Assembly (NCBI RefSeq): GCF_030604785.1
Contig: NZ_JAUVVF010000006.1
Coordinates: 1-64,000 of the forward strand
Length of the DNA stretch: 64,000 nucleotides
Source: Paracoccus sp. (in: a-proteobacteria)
Lineage (GTDB): Bacteria > Pseudomonadota > Alphaproteobacteria > Rhodobacterales > Rhodobacteraceae
Direction of reading: 5' to 3'
In this document: positions 1 through 11,119 of the stretch, in pieces
How positions within the stretch are numbered: the stretch's first letter is position 1
How the letters are laid out: each line of letters starts with the position of its first letter
The notes under the pieces: generated by a model
Database searches by the model: none
Told to the model about the DNA's origin: nothing
What the model saw: only the letters and a program-made list of their open reading frames with translations
Position numbers and translations under genes: made by a program

Positions 1-46
1 AGTCTGGAGCCTAGACAGGCAAAGATTATCAGTATCTGAGCCACAT

Positions 47-76
47 GTAACCCCCGATCCCTTGTTCGGGGGTTAC
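47..76 (+). terminator. Strong hairpin upstream of dnaN
   Basis: An 11-base perfect inverted repeat (47-57 with 66-76, 8-base loop) around a run of five C and five G. It lies before the dnaN promoter region and most likely ends transcription of a gene left of the window (often dnaA in this group, which cannot be seen here). The T tail is poor (TCTT), so termination strength is uncertain. Confidence 0.5.
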
Positions 77-93
77 TCTTGGCGACGAAAATC

Positions 94-121
94 TTGTGAC
101 CGCTTCGCCGGGCCGTTAAAG
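94..121 (+). promoter_or_regulatory. Candidate dnaN promoter
   Basis: TTGTGA at 94-99 and TTAAAG at 116-121 with a 16-base spacer resemble a sigma-70 promoter 48 bases before the dnaN start. This is a motif match by eye only. Confidence 0.3.
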
Positions 122-168
122 ATCAGGTCCGACGAACGGGCAAAAGGCCCAAGGGACAGGGGAAGCTG

Positions 169-1287
169 ATGAAATTCGCCATCGAACGTGCCGTTCTGGT
201 CAAGGCCGTGTCTCAGGCCCAGTCCGTCGTCGAGCGCCGCAACACGATCCCGATCCTGGCCAACGTCCTTATCGAGGCCAAGCCCGAGGGCGTCAGCTTC
301 CGCGCCACCGATCTGGACACCGAGGTCGTGGACCGCGCCATGGCGCAGGTGGACCGCCCCGGCGCCACCACGGTCAGCGCCGTCATGCTGAACGAGATCG
401 CCCGCAAGCTGCCCGATGGCGCGCTGGTGCAGATCAGCAGCGACGACGCTTCGGGTCGGCTCTCGGTGCAGGCCGGCCGCTCCAGCTTCAGTCTGGCGAC
501 GCTGCCGCGCGAGGATTTCCCGGTGATGGCCAGCAGCGAATACAGCGCGAATTTCAAGGCCAAGGCCGGGCTGCTCAAGCGCCTGTTCGACAAATCGAAA
601 TTCGCCATCTCGACCGAAGAGACGCGCTATTACCTGAACGGCGTCTACATGCATGTGGCCCAGGCCGAGGGTGGCCCGATGCTGCGCTGCGTGGCGACCG
701 ACGGGCACCGTCTGGCCCGCATCGACGCCCCCTTGCCCATCGGCGCCGAAGAGATGCCCGGCGTGATCGTGCCCCGCAAGACCGTGGCCGAGCTGCGCAA
801 GCTGCTCGATGACGACGATGCCGAGATCGCCGTCTCGGTCAGCGAGACCAAGGTCCGCTTCGCCACCGCCGAGATCACTCTGACCTCGAAGGTGATCGAC
901 GGCACCTTCCCCGATTACAGCCGCGTCATTCCCGCAGGCAACCAGCGTAAGCTGGAAGTGGACGCGACCGATTTCGCCCGTGCCGTGGACCGCGTGGCCA
1001 CCGTCAGCAGCGAACGCTCGCGCGCCGTCAAGCTGTCGCTGGATCAGGACCGGCTGGTCCTGTCGGTGAACGCCCCCGATGCGGGCGCCGCCGAAGAGGA
1101 ACTGATCGTCGCCTATGCCGACGACGCGCTGGAGATCGGCTTCAACGCCAAGTATCTGCAAGAGATCGCGGCCCAGGTCGATCGCGACAATGCGGTCTTC
1201 CTGTTCAACGGCTCGGGCGATGCCGCGCTGATCCGCGAAGGCAGCGACGACAGCGCGGTCTATGTCGTCATGCCGATGCGCGTGTGA
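169..1287 (+). CDS. dnaN: DNA polymerase III sliding clamp (beta subunit)
   Basis: The 372-residue product is the ring-shaped processivity clamp that tethers DNA polymerase III to DNA and serves as a landing platform for other replication and repair proteins. Length and sequence fit the three-domain bacterial beta clamp: it starts MKFAIERAVLVKAVSQAQ and ends in VMPMRV, the usual C-terminal pattern. A purine-rich ribosome site (AGGGACAGGGGAAG) precedes the ATG. The stop codon overlaps the GTG start of recF by four bases, so the two genes are translationally coupled, as in the common dnaN-recF-gyrB arrangement. Confidence 0.98.
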   Translation: MKFAIERAVLVKAVSQAQSVVERRNTIPILANVLIEAKPEGVSFRATDLDTEVVDRAMAQVDRPGATTVSAVMLNEIARKLPDGALVQISSDDASGRLSVQAGRSSFSLATLPREDFPVMASSEYSANFKAKAGLLKRLFDKSKFAISTEETRYYLNGVYMHVAQAEGGPMLRCVATDGHRLARIDAPLPIGAEEMPGVIVPRKTVAELRKLLDDDDAEIAVSVSETKVRFATAEITLTSKVIDGTFPDYSRVIPAGNQRKLEVDATDFARAVDRVATVSSERSRAVKLSLDQDRLVLSVNAPDAGAAEEELIVAYADDALEIGFNAKYLQEIAAQVDRDNAVFLFNGSGDAALIREGSDDSAVYVVMPMRV

Positions 1288-2360
1288 CGCTGTCGCGCCT
1301 GTCGCTGGCGCAGTTCCGGTCGTGGAAGCGGCTGGACCTGTCGCTGGACGCGCGGCCCGTGGCGATCTTCGGGCCGAACGGCTCGGGCAAGACGAACATC
1401 CTTGAAGCCGTCTCGATGCTGGCGCCCGGTCGCGGGTTGCGGGGCGCGCCTGCGCCCGAACAGGCGCGGCAGGGGCCGGATGCAGGCTGGCGCATCCGCG
1501 CCACAGCCGATGGACGCGCGGTCGAGACGGGCGCCCTGCCCGGCCAGTCGCGCAGTGTTCTGCTGGACGACAAGCCCGTGCCGCAGACGGCGCTGGCGCG
1601 GCTGGTGCGCGTCATTTGGCTGGTGCCTGCGATGGACCGGCTGTGGACCGACACGCCCGAGGGGCGGCGCCGCTTTCTGGACCGGATTACGCTGTCGCTG
1701 ATGCCCGATCATGCCGATCTTTCGCTGGCGTATGACAAGGCGATGCGCGAACGAAACCGCCTCTTGCGTGATCAGATCGGCGATCCCGGCTGGTATCGCG
1801 CGCTGGAAACGCAGATGGCCGAGGCAGGCGGCGCGATCACCCGCAACCGTCTGGACGCGCTGGCCGCGATCATGGCGCATCAGCAGGGTGGCGACTTTCC
1901 TGCCGCGCGGCTGGTGCTGATGCCGGGCGAGGGCTTTGCCGACGATCCCGACCCCGCCAGCATCGCGGCGCGCCTGGCCGCGATGCGGGCGCGCGATCTG
2001 GCGGCGGGGCGCACGCTGACGGGGCCGCATCGCGCCGATCTGGGCGCAAGCTGGGGACCGCAGGACATGCCCGCCGCCCTGTCCTCGACCGGGGAACAGA
2101 AGGCCCTGCTGCTGTCGCTGATCCTGGCCAATGCGCGGGCTTTGGCGGATCAGCCTGTCCTGCTGCTTCTGGACGAGGTCGCGGCCCATCTTGACGCCGA
2201 CCGCCGCGCGGCGCTTTACGACCTGATCTGCGCGCTTCCGGCGCAAAGCCTGCTGACCGGCACGGGGGCCGAATTGTTCGACGCGATGGGCAGCCGGGCG
2301 CGACACTTGGCGGTGCTCCGCGAGGATGGCGCATCCGTCGCAACCGAGGAAACGGAATGA
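1284..2360 (+). CDS. recF: DNA replication and repair protein RecF
   Basis: An SMC-like ATPase of 358 residues that loads RecA at single-strand gaps together with RecO and RecR. Visible motifs: Walker A GPNGSGKTN near residue 30, the ABC-type signature LSSTGEQKALLLS, and Walker B LLLLDEVAAHLD near the C-terminus. The start is GTG, placed inside the dnaN stop (GTGA), which is supported by the immediate FRSWKRLDL RecF N-terminal pattern. It overlaps the following exporter gene by ATGA. Length is normal for the family. Confidence 0.96.
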   Translation: MTLSRLSLAQFRSWKRLDLSLDARPVAIFGPNGSGKTNILEAVSMLAPGRGLRGAPAPEQARQGPDAGWRIRATADGRAVETGALPGQSRSVLLDDKPVPQTALARLVRVIWLVPAMDRLWTDTPEGRRRFLDRITLSLMPDHADLSLAYDKAMRERNRLLRDQIGDPGWYRALETQMAEAGGAITRNRLDALAAIMAHQQGGDFPAARLVLMPGEGFADDPDPASIAARLAAMRARDLAAGRTLTGPHRADLGASWGPQDMPAALSSTGEQKALLLSLILANARALADQPVLLLLDEVAAHLDADRRAALYDLICALPAQSLLTGTGAELFDAMGSRARHLAVLREDGASVATEETE

Positions 2361-2992
2361 CTTTGGGCTTCGAGGCGCTGTGGCTTTACGCAGGCGCAAT
2401 GGTGGCGATCTGGCTGACGCCGGGTCCGGTCTGGGTGGCGATCATGGCGCGCGGCCTCTCGGGCGGCTGGGCGGGCGTCTGGCCGCTGGCCTTCGGCGTG
2501 GTGATCGGCGACCTGCTCTGGCCGCTTGTGGCGATCTTCGGGCTGTCGCTGGTCGCGGGGCAGCAGGCCGAGATCCTGTCGCTGCTGCGCTGGATCGCGG
2601 TCGTGGTCTTTCTGGGCATGGGCTGGGGGCTGATCCGCCATGCCGCGCGTCCCGTGGAGACCGACGGGCGCCTGACCCGCGCCGGGGGCTGGGCGGGCTT
2701 CAGCGCCGGGCTTCTGGCGATCGTCGGCAACCCCAAGGCGGCGCTGTTCTATGTGGGGGTGCTGCCGGGCTTCTTCCCCATCGGCCGCCTGACTAGGCCG
2801 GACATCGTGGTGATCGCGCTGATGTCAGGGCTGATCCCCTTCGCGTTGAACCTTGCGATGGGCGGCGGCATCGCCATGGCGCGGCGGCGGCTGGCCACGC
2901 CCGCCGGGATGCGACGGATGAACCTGATCTCGGGCTGGCTTCTGATCGGGGTGGGGCTGGTTCTGGGGCTGGGCCAGATCCTTTCCGCCTGA
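2357..2992 (+). CDS. LysE/RhtB family amino-acid exporter
   Basis: A hydrophobic 211-residue protein with about six predicted membrane segments, an N-terminal WLTPGPVWVAI stretch and the central GNPKAALFY motif, both hallmarks of the LysE/RhtB family of amino-acid and metabolite exporters. The substrate cannot be told from sequence. Its ATG overlaps the recF stop, so it is an insertion within the otherwise standard recF-gyrB order and is likely co-transcribed with dnaN-recF. A short CGGGG/CCCCG hairpin follows at about 3015-3030. Confidence 0.9.
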   Translation: MTLGFEALWLYAGAMVAIWLTPGPVWVAIMARGLSGGWAGVWPLAFGVVIGDLLWPLVAIFGLSLVAGQQAEILSLLRWIAVVVFLGMGWGLIRHAARPVETDGRLTRAGGWAGFSAGLLAIVGNPKAALFYVGVLPGFFPIGRLTRPDIVVIALMSGLIPFALNLAMGGGIAMARRRLATPAGMRRMNLISGWLLIGVGLVLGLGQILSA

Positions 2993-3037
2993 AGGGCAGC
3001 GAATCGCCACTTGACGGGGAAAAAACCCCGCCATCGC

Positions 3038-3066
3038 GTGACTTTGCCCCGGCAGGTGGCTATATC
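3038..3066 (+). promoter_or_regulatory. Candidate gyrB promoter
   Basis: GTGACT (3038-3043) and TATATC (3061-3066) are separated by 17 bases and lie 28 bases before the gyrB start. Each hexamer matches 4 of 6 sigma-70 consensus positions. No experiment or search supports it. Confidence 0.35.
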
Positions 3067-3091
3067 GGGACAAGAGTTACAGGAAACCTGA

Positions 3092-5530
<2,439 letters not shown>

Positions 5531-5613
5531 GCCCCTAAAGGCCATTTGTTGCCCAAATCACACGCCCTGTCCGTTCCGGCGGGCAGGATGAATGCGTTAT
5601 TTGGGTGTTTTGT

Positions 5614-5642
5614 TTGCCATCGCGCCTGAAACGGAGTTATCG
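5614..5642 (+). promoter_or_regulatory. Candidate promoter of the outer-membrane protein gene
   Basis: TTGCCA (5614-5619), a 17-base spacer, then TTATCG (5637-5642), 58 bases before the start codon at 5701. The spacing is ideal for sigma-70; the -10 hexamer is imperfect. Confidence 0.4.
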
Positions 5643-5700
5643 TTCGGCGCGTAGTATCGGTGCTGCCGCAGTGCGCGGCCAGAGGTGCAAGGGGTAATCC

Positions 5701-6486
5701 ATGATGAATGCCAAGTCTATTATCGCAATCTGCGCCGCTTCGGGTGCTACGGCTCTCGCTTCCACGGTGGCAATGGCTGGCGGGACCGCCATGCCGATCG
5801 TCGATGTCGCCCCGGTCGAGATTCCGGTGACCCCTGCGGGCCGCAACTGGGAAGGCGGCTATGTCGGCGGCGCCCTTGGCTTCGGTTTCGGCGGTGACGA
5901 CACGGTCGGCCTGCAGGCCTTTGACGGGTCGGGTCCGATCGGCCGTGCGACCGACATCACCGATGTCAAGATCTCGGGCGTGACCGGCTCGGCCCATGTC
6001 GGCTATCGCTGGCAGCGTGGCCAGTGGGTCGTCGGCCCGAACCTGGCCGCCGAACTCAGCGGCATCAGCGACTCGTCCTCGGGCAGCTTCAGCCTGAACG
6101 GCTTCGACTACGACACGACCGTCGAATCCGAAATCAAGTCGGTGATCGATCTGACGCTGAAGACCGGCTATCTGGTCGATCCGACCACCATGATCTATGG
6201 CGTCGCGGGCGTGTCGCGCGGCAGCTTCAACTACAGCTTCGAGACGACCGGCACCGGCGCCGGCAGCTTCTCGGGGTCGAGCAGCGAGGATTTCACCTCG
6301 ACCGGCTATGTGCTGGGCTTCGGCGTCGAGCGCGCCTTCAGCGACCGTCTCTCGGGCTTCGGCGAATTCAACTATCGCAGCTACGGCACCAACGACATCA
6401 CGACGCCGCTGGCCGTCGGCGACGGTACCACCCGCGCAACGCCCTCGCACAGCGCGATCAAGCTGGGCGTGAACTACGCGTTCTGA
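5701..6486 (+). CDS. Small outer-membrane beta-barrel protein
   Basis: A 261-residue exported protein. Residues 1-26 form a signal peptide with probable cleavage after AMA (before GGTAMP). The mature part alternates polar and hydrophobic residues, has glycine-rich turns (GGYVGGALGFGFGG) and ends LGVNYAF, with a terminal aromatic residue as in outer-membrane barrels of the OmpA/Omp25-like porin fold. An AAGGGG ribosome site lies before ATGATG. It is monocistronic, followed by a clear terminator. The precise function is not evident; such proteins are usually structural or immunogenic surface proteins. Confidence 0.88.
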   Translation: MMNAKSIIAICAASGATALASTVAMAGGTAMPIVDVAPVEIPVTPAGRNWEGGYVGGALGFGFGGDDTVGLQAFDGSGPIGRATDITDVKISGVTGSAHVGYRWQRGQWVVGPNLAAELSGISDSSSGSFSLNGFDYDTTVESEIKSVIDLTLKTGYLVDPTTMIYGVAGVSRGSFNYSFETTGTGAGSFSGSSSEDFTSTGYVLGFGVERAFSDRLSGFGEFNYRSYGTNDITTPLAVGDGTTRATPSHSAIKLGVNYAF

Positions 6487-6510
6487 TCCGTCTGACTTCT
6501 CAAAGACAGG

Positions 6511-6538
6511 AACCGGCGTCTTGCGGCGCCGGTTTTTT
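6511..6538 (+). terminator. Rho-independent terminator of the outer-membrane protein gene
   Basis: A perfect 8-base stem (AACCGGCG, 6511-6518, with CGCCGGTT, 6527-6534), an 8-base loop and six T from 6533. It reaches the stop codon of the convergent pdeM gene. Confidence 0.9.
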
Positions 6539-7200
6539 CATGCGCGCCGCAGGGATCGCACGGGCACGGGCAAGGCGCGAACGCCGCAGGCGATGGCCAG
6601 CCCCTCGGGGACCAAGGCGGTCAGCGAGGGATCGGTGATGTCCAGCCCACCGGTATAGGCGCCGAAGGCGGGCAGGATCAGGTGATCGCGACCCGCGAGA
6701 AAGCAGCGCCGCCTTTGCCCGGCCAGACGCAGACAAGGATGGAAATGTCCTGAAATGTCGGGCCCCTGACCCTGCTCTGCCTCGTGTCGAAAGGTCAGGC
6801 CGTCGAGGATCTGGGCCTGCTGTTCGCCGGGCAGGCGCGGGCAGATCGCGCCCGGATCGTGGTTGCCGCTGACCCAGATCCAGCGCCGCCCCGCAGCCAT
6901 GCGCCCCAGCCTGTCGCAGACGGCATCCGGCAGCGCCCGGCCGGCCGCGTCATCGTCGAACCCGTCGCCCAGGCTGACCACGACCACGGGATCGGTCGCC
7001 GCGATCTCGGCCTCGACGCGGTCCAGCGTGGCCTCGGTCTCGTAGGGCGGCAGCAGCGCGCCGCCGCGCCGTGCCATGCGCTCGGATTTGCCCAGATGCA
7101 GGTCTGCCAGAACCAGCCAGCGCCGCGCCGGCCAGTAAAGCGCACCCGAGGGCCGCGCCAGCAGCCTCTGACCGCCGAAATCGAAAGCGTGATCCGTCAC
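6538..7200 (-). CDS. pdeM: Ligase-associated DNA damage response endonuclease PdeM
   Basis: A 220-residue calcineurin-type metallophosphoesterase. Metal-binding motifs are all visible in order: LADLHLGKS (D-x-H), SLGDGFDD (GD), SGNHD and DISGHFHP (GHxH). The family is found in a conserved four-gene set with an Lhr-like helicase, an ATP-dependent DNA ligase and an MBL-fold nuclease and is believed to process DNA ends. The start is GTG inside the helicase stop (GTGA overlap), so it is the last gene of that coupled operon. The true substrate is not known from sequence. Confidence 0.9.
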   Translation of the reverse strand: MTDHAFDFGGQRLLARPSGALYWPARRWLVLADLHLGKSERMARRGGALLPPYETEATLDRVEAEIAATDPVVVVSLGDGFDDDAAGRALPDAVCDRLGRMAAGRRWIWVSGNHDPGAICPRLPGEQQAQILDGLTFRHEAEQGQGPDISGHFHPCLRLAGQRRRCFLAGRDHLILPAFGAYTGGLDITDPSLTALVPEGLAIACGVRALPVPVRSLRRA

Positions 7201-9572
7201 GTCAAGCCTGCCTCTGCCATCAGGGCCGCCGCCTCGGCCTCGGCCAGCCTTTCGCGGCCCTGCCCGGCGATCGGCACCCGCCCGAGCTCGAGTAGCAGGG
7301 GCGCCGCCATGGGCGAGACGCGGTCCAGTATGCGATGATCGCGGCCCGGCGACCGCGCCAGCATGTCCTCGATCCGGTCGAAATCCACAAGGCCCCGCCG
7401 TGCCTCGTCGGCGGTGATCCGCAGCAGCACATGGCCCGGATCGTATTTCCGAAGCGTGTCATACAGGATGTCGCTGGAAAAGGTCGCCTGCTTGCCGGTC
7501 TTGCGCTGGCCGGGCAGGTTGCGCTGGATCAGCCCCGCGACGATGGCCACGTTGCGGAAACTGCGCTTCATCACGGCATTGCCCGCCAGCCAGTCGCCCA
7601 GACCCTCGCGCAGGCCGACCGGGTCCAGCAGGGGCGCGGGGTCCGTGACCGGATCCAGCGACCAGATCAGCAGCGCGTAATCGGTAGCCAGAAAGCCCAG
7701 GGGGCCAAGCCCCGCCTCCTCCATCAGGCGCGTCATCAGCAGGCCAAGCGTCTGCAGCGCGTTCCGCCCGGCAAAACCATAGAGCGCGAACTGCCAGCGA
7801 CCCTGATGGGGAAAGGTCTCGCTGACCAAGACGCCCGCGCGCGGCAGGGCGCTGACCCGCCCCTGCAGCGCCAGCCAGTCGCGGCTGCGGTCGGGCAGAG
7901 ACCCGTGGGCCGAGGGATCGCCGATCAGCGTCTGCACCCGCTGCGAGAGCTGGGTCGAGGTCGCCAGTTTCAGCCCCGAGAACACCGCGATGCGTGGCTC
8001 TTTCGACGGCTGCTTCGTCACCTCGACGACCATCTCGCGCAGCCCGTCATAGCGCACCGTCTGGCCACCGATCAGGAACGTGTCGCCGGGCGAGAGGGTC
8101 GAGGCGAAGCTTTCCTCGACCTCGCCCAGAGGCGCGCCGCCCCGGCCCCGGAACCGGACCTTGAGCATCTCGGCCTCGACGATGGTGCCGATATTCATGC
8201 GGATGTCGCGCGCCGCGCGCGGATCGCGCAGCCGCCACAGCCCGCCGCGCTGCATCAGCCGCTGCCAGCGGTCATAGGCCCGCAGCGCGTAGCCGCCCGT
8301 CGCCGCGAAATCGAGGCAGGCATCGAAATCCGCGCGGCTGAGCCCGACATAGGGACCCGAGCGGGTGACTTCGGCGTAAAGCGCATCCGCGTCGAACGGC
8401 CCGGCGCAGGCGGTCAGCAGGATATGCTGGCAGAGCACGTCCAGCGGCCCCGGGCCGCGAGGATCGCCATCGAGGTCGCGCTCGGCCACGGCCTGAAGGG
8501 CTGCGACGCATTCCACCACCTCGAACCGGTTGGCGGGCACGATCCGGGCGCGGCTGGGGGCGTTGTAGCGGTGGTTCGCCCGCCCGATGCGCTGGACCAG
8601 CCGCTTGACGTTGCGCGGCGCGCCGACCTGAATGACCAGATCGACCGCGCCCCAGTCGATGCCCAGATCCAGTGACCCCGTCGCCACTACGGCACGCAGC
8701 GCGCCTGCGGCCATCGCGGCCTCGACCCGTTCGCGGGCCTCGCGCGAGAGGCTGCCGTGATGCAGGCCGATCGGCAGGTTCTGGTCGTTCGCCGCCCAGA
8801 GCGCCTGAAAGAACAGCTCGGCCTGCGCGCGTGTGTTGATGAAGATGATCGTCGTCGTCGCCTCGGCCACGGCCTTCAGCACGTCGGGAACTGCGTAATG
8901 CCCGCCCGCCCCGGACCAAGGCGGTGGCTTGGCCGTTTCCAGCATGGCGATGTCGGGATCGGGGCCGGGATCGGCGTGGATCACCTGCGCGCCCCCCATG
9001 AAGCGGGCCAGCGCGGTGGGGTCCTCAACCGTGGCCGAAAGGCCGGTGACGACCAGATCCGGCGCAAGGCTCCGCAATCGGGCCAGCGCCAGCATCAGCT
9101 GATCGCCCCGGCGGCTTTCGGCCAAGGCGTGCAATTCGTCCAGCACCACCCGCTTGAGCCCGCCAAAGATCAGGGGCGCCTGCTCGTAGGACAGCATCAG
9201 CGCCAGCGATTCCGGCGTCGTCAGCAGGATGTCGGGCGGATCGACACGCTGGCGGGCGCGCTGCGAGGCGCGGGTGTCGCCGGTGCGGTCCTCGATCCGG
9301 ATGGCCAAGCCCAGATCACCCACGGGCCGCGCCAGATTGCGCGCGATATCCGCCGTCAGTGCCTTGAGCGGCGAGACATAGAGCGTGTGCATTCCCCGAT
9401 GTGGCGCCGTCAGATCGACCAGCGAGGGCAGAAAGCCCGCCAGCGTCTTGCCACCCCCGGTCGGCGCGATCAGCAGGCTGTCGCCCGTGGCCTCAAGCAG
9501 CGCAAGTTGATGGGGGTGCGGTTGCCAGCCCTGACGGGCGAACCAGTCCTGAAAGGCGGGGGGCAGGGTCAC
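7197..9572 (-). CDS. Ligase-associated DEXH-box DNA helicase (Lhr-like)
   Basis: A 791-residue superfamily 2 helicase. Motif I is APTGGGKT at residues 36-43, motif II is DELH (VVLDELHAL), motif III is SAT (GLSATV), and motif VI reads QRIGRANHRY. The long C-terminal half corresponds to the Lhr-type extension. Members act in a DNA repair cluster with the adjoining ligase and nucleases. The GTG start at 9570-9572 sits in the ligase TGA stop; a longer version would begin inside the ligase gene and lacks support. It overlaps pdeM downstream in the same way. Confidence 0.92.
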   Translation of the reverse strand: MTLPPAFQDWFARQGWQPHPHQLALLEATGDSLLIAPTGGGKTLAGFLPSLVDLTAPHRGMHTLYVSPLKALTADIARNLARPVGDLGLAIRIEDRTGDTRASQRARQRVDPPDILLTTPESLALMLSYEQAPLIFGGLKRVVLDELHALAESRRGDQLMLALARLRSLAPDLVVTGLSATVEDPTALARFMGGAQVIHADPGPDPDIAMLETAKPPPWSGAGGHYAVPDVLKAVAEATTTIIFINTRAQAELFFQALWAANDQNLPIGLHHGSLSREARERVEAAMAAGALRAVVATGSLDLGIDWGAVDLVIQVGAPRNVKRLVQRIGRANHRYNAPSRARIVPANRFEVVECVAALQAVAERDLDGDPRGPGPLDVLCQHILLTACAGPFDADALYAEVTRSGPYVGLSRADFDACLDFAATGGYALRAYDRWQRLMQRGGLWRLRDPRAARDIRMNIGTIVEAEMLKVRFRGRGGAPLGEVEESFASTLSPGDTFLIGGQTVRYDGLREMVVEVTKQPSKEPRIAVFSGLKLATSTQLSQRVQTLIGDPSAHGSLPDRSRDWLALQGRVSALPRAGVLVSETFPHQGRWQFALYGFAGRNALQTLGLLMTRLMEEAGLGPLGFLATDYALLIWSLDPVTDPAPLLDPVGLREGLGDWLAGNAVMKRSFRNVAIVAGLIQRNLPGQRKTGKQATFSSDILYDTLRKYDPGHVLLRITADEARRGLVDFDRIEDMLARSPGRDHRILDRVSPMAAPLLLELGRVPIAGQGRERLAEAEAAALMAEAGLT

Positions 9573-11119
9573 GGAATCAGCGCCTTGAGGCTGTCCAGCC
9601 GGTCGGCCTCGGCCGCGGGCTTGTCCCACCGGATGCGGCTGATGCGGGGAAAGCGCATGGCCACGCCCGATTTGTGCCGGGCCGAGGCGTTCAGCCCCTC
9701 GAACGCGACCTCCAGCACCAGCAGGGGCGCAACGGCGCGGACCGGGCCGAAGCGGTCCACCGTGTTCTGGCGCACGAAGCGGTCAAGCTGGCGCAATTCC
9801 TCATCGGTGAAGCCGAAATAGGCCTTGCCGACCGGCACCAGATCGGCCCCGTCCCAAAGACCGAACGTGAAATCGCTGTAGAACCCCGAGCGTTTTCCGT
9901 GCCCGCGCTGCGCATAGAGCATCACCGCATCCACCACCATCGGATCGCGCTTCCACTTGAACCACGGCCCGCGCGGGCGACCGCCGACATAGGTCGAATC
10001 GCGGCGCTTGATCATCACGCCCTCGATCACCGGATCGGGGGGATCGGCGCGCAGGGCGGCCAGATCGTCCCATGTCGCGAAGGGCAGAAGCGGCGACAGG
10101 TCGATCCGGTCGCTGCCGAAATCGGCGGCCTCCAGCAGGGCGCGGCGGCCCTGCCACGGCCGGTCGCGCAGGTCCTGACCCTGCCAGATCATCGCGTCAT
10201 AGACGCGCAGCGCGGCCGGGTGGCTGTCCAGCAGGGCGCGGCTGACAGACTTGCGGTTCAGCCGCTGTTGCAGGTCGCCGAAACTGCCCAGATCGCCGCC
10301 CCGGCGCACCAGCAATTCGCCATCGAGCGTGCCGTCGAAATTCAGCGCGTCCAGCAGGTCGGGGAAGGCATTGCCCAGATCCTCGCCGGTGCGGGAATAA
10401 AGCCGGCGCGTCCCGCCATCGTTGATCGCCTGGACCCGGATCCCGTCCCATTTCCACTCGGCGACATGTTCGGCGGGGTCCAGCGCGCGAAGCTGGTCCA
10501 GATCGACGGGGGTGGACAGCATGACGGGGCGAAAAGGCGCGCGGGCGGCCTGTTCGGGGCGCGGCCCGCCCGCGATCCAATCGAAAAGCGGCTGATAGGG
10601 GGGCGTCAGGCCGTGCCAGATCTCTTCGATGTCCTTGACGTCGGGGGCGCCCATCTCGGCCAAGGCCATCCGGGCCATGCGCGCCGACAGGCCCACGCGC
10701 ATATTGCCGGTGGCCAGCTTCAGAAAGGCCAGCCGCTGCGACGGGCCCAGCCTGTCCAGCATCGCCGTGATAGCGCCGGGCAAGGCCGCGCGGCCCGTGT
10801 CGCGCAGGATGGCAACGGCTTCGCGCAGGGGAACATCCTCGTCCAGCCCACCCTCCCACAGCAGGGCGATGGTCTCGGCCAGATCACCCACGAAATCGTA
10901 GGACAGGGCGAAAAGCTGGCCGTCGATCCGGTCGGCCATCAGACCTCGCAACAGCCCCGGCGTCACCGCCCGCAGCTTCAGATCGCCGGTCAGGGCCGCC
11001 AGGGCATAGCCGCGATCCGGGTCGGGCGTCTGTTCCAGATAATGCCGCAGCAGCCGCAGCTTGGCATTGCGCGCGGGCGTGAAGGCCAGACGTTCCAGCA
11101 GATGCGCAAAGGCCCTCAT
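9569..11119 (-). CDS. ATP-dependent DNA ligase of the repair cluster
   Basis: A 516-residue single-polypeptide ATP-dependent ligase. The adenylated lysine is K223 in EWKWDGIRVQ (motif I); further nucleotidyltransferase motifs are visible as LYSRTGEDL, DGELLVRR (motif III) and EGVMIKRRDS (motif IV). The N-terminal approximately 200 residues are the helical DNA-binding domain typical of ligase I-like enzymes. The ATG at 11117-11119 overlaps the nuclease stop codon (ATGA). The protein would seal breaks prepared by its partners; the NAD-dependent LigA needed for replication is presumably elsewhere. Confidence 0.95.
   Translation of the reverse strand: MRAFAHLLERLAFTPARNAKLRLLRHYLEQTPDPDRGYALAALTGDLKLRAVTPGLLRGLMADRIDGQLFALSYDFVGDLAETIALLWEGGLDEDVPLREAVAILRDTGRAALPGAITAMLDRLGPSQRLAFLKLATGNMRVGLSARMARMALAEMGAPDVKDIEEIWHGLTPPYQPLFDWIAGGPRPEQAARAPFRPVMLSTPVDLDQLRALDPAEHVAEWKWDGIRVQAINDGGTRRLYSRTGEDLGNAFPDLLDALNFDGTLDGELLVRRGGDLGSFGDLQQRLNRKSVSRALLDSHPAALRVYDAMIWQGQDLRDRPWQGRRALLEAADFGSDRIDLSPLLPFATWDDLAALRADPPDPVIEGVMIKRRDSTYVGGRPRGPWFKWKRDPMVVDAVMLYAQRGHGKRSGFYSDFTFGLWDGADLVPVGKAYFGFTDEELRQLDRFVRQNTVDRFGPVRAVAPLLVLEVAFEGLNASARHKSGVAMRFPRISRIRWDKPAAEADRLDSLKALIP

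Noticed and set aside
7335..8675. 446-codon frame antisense to the helicase
   Set aside because: Shadow of the Lhr-like helicase with no motif or ribosome site.
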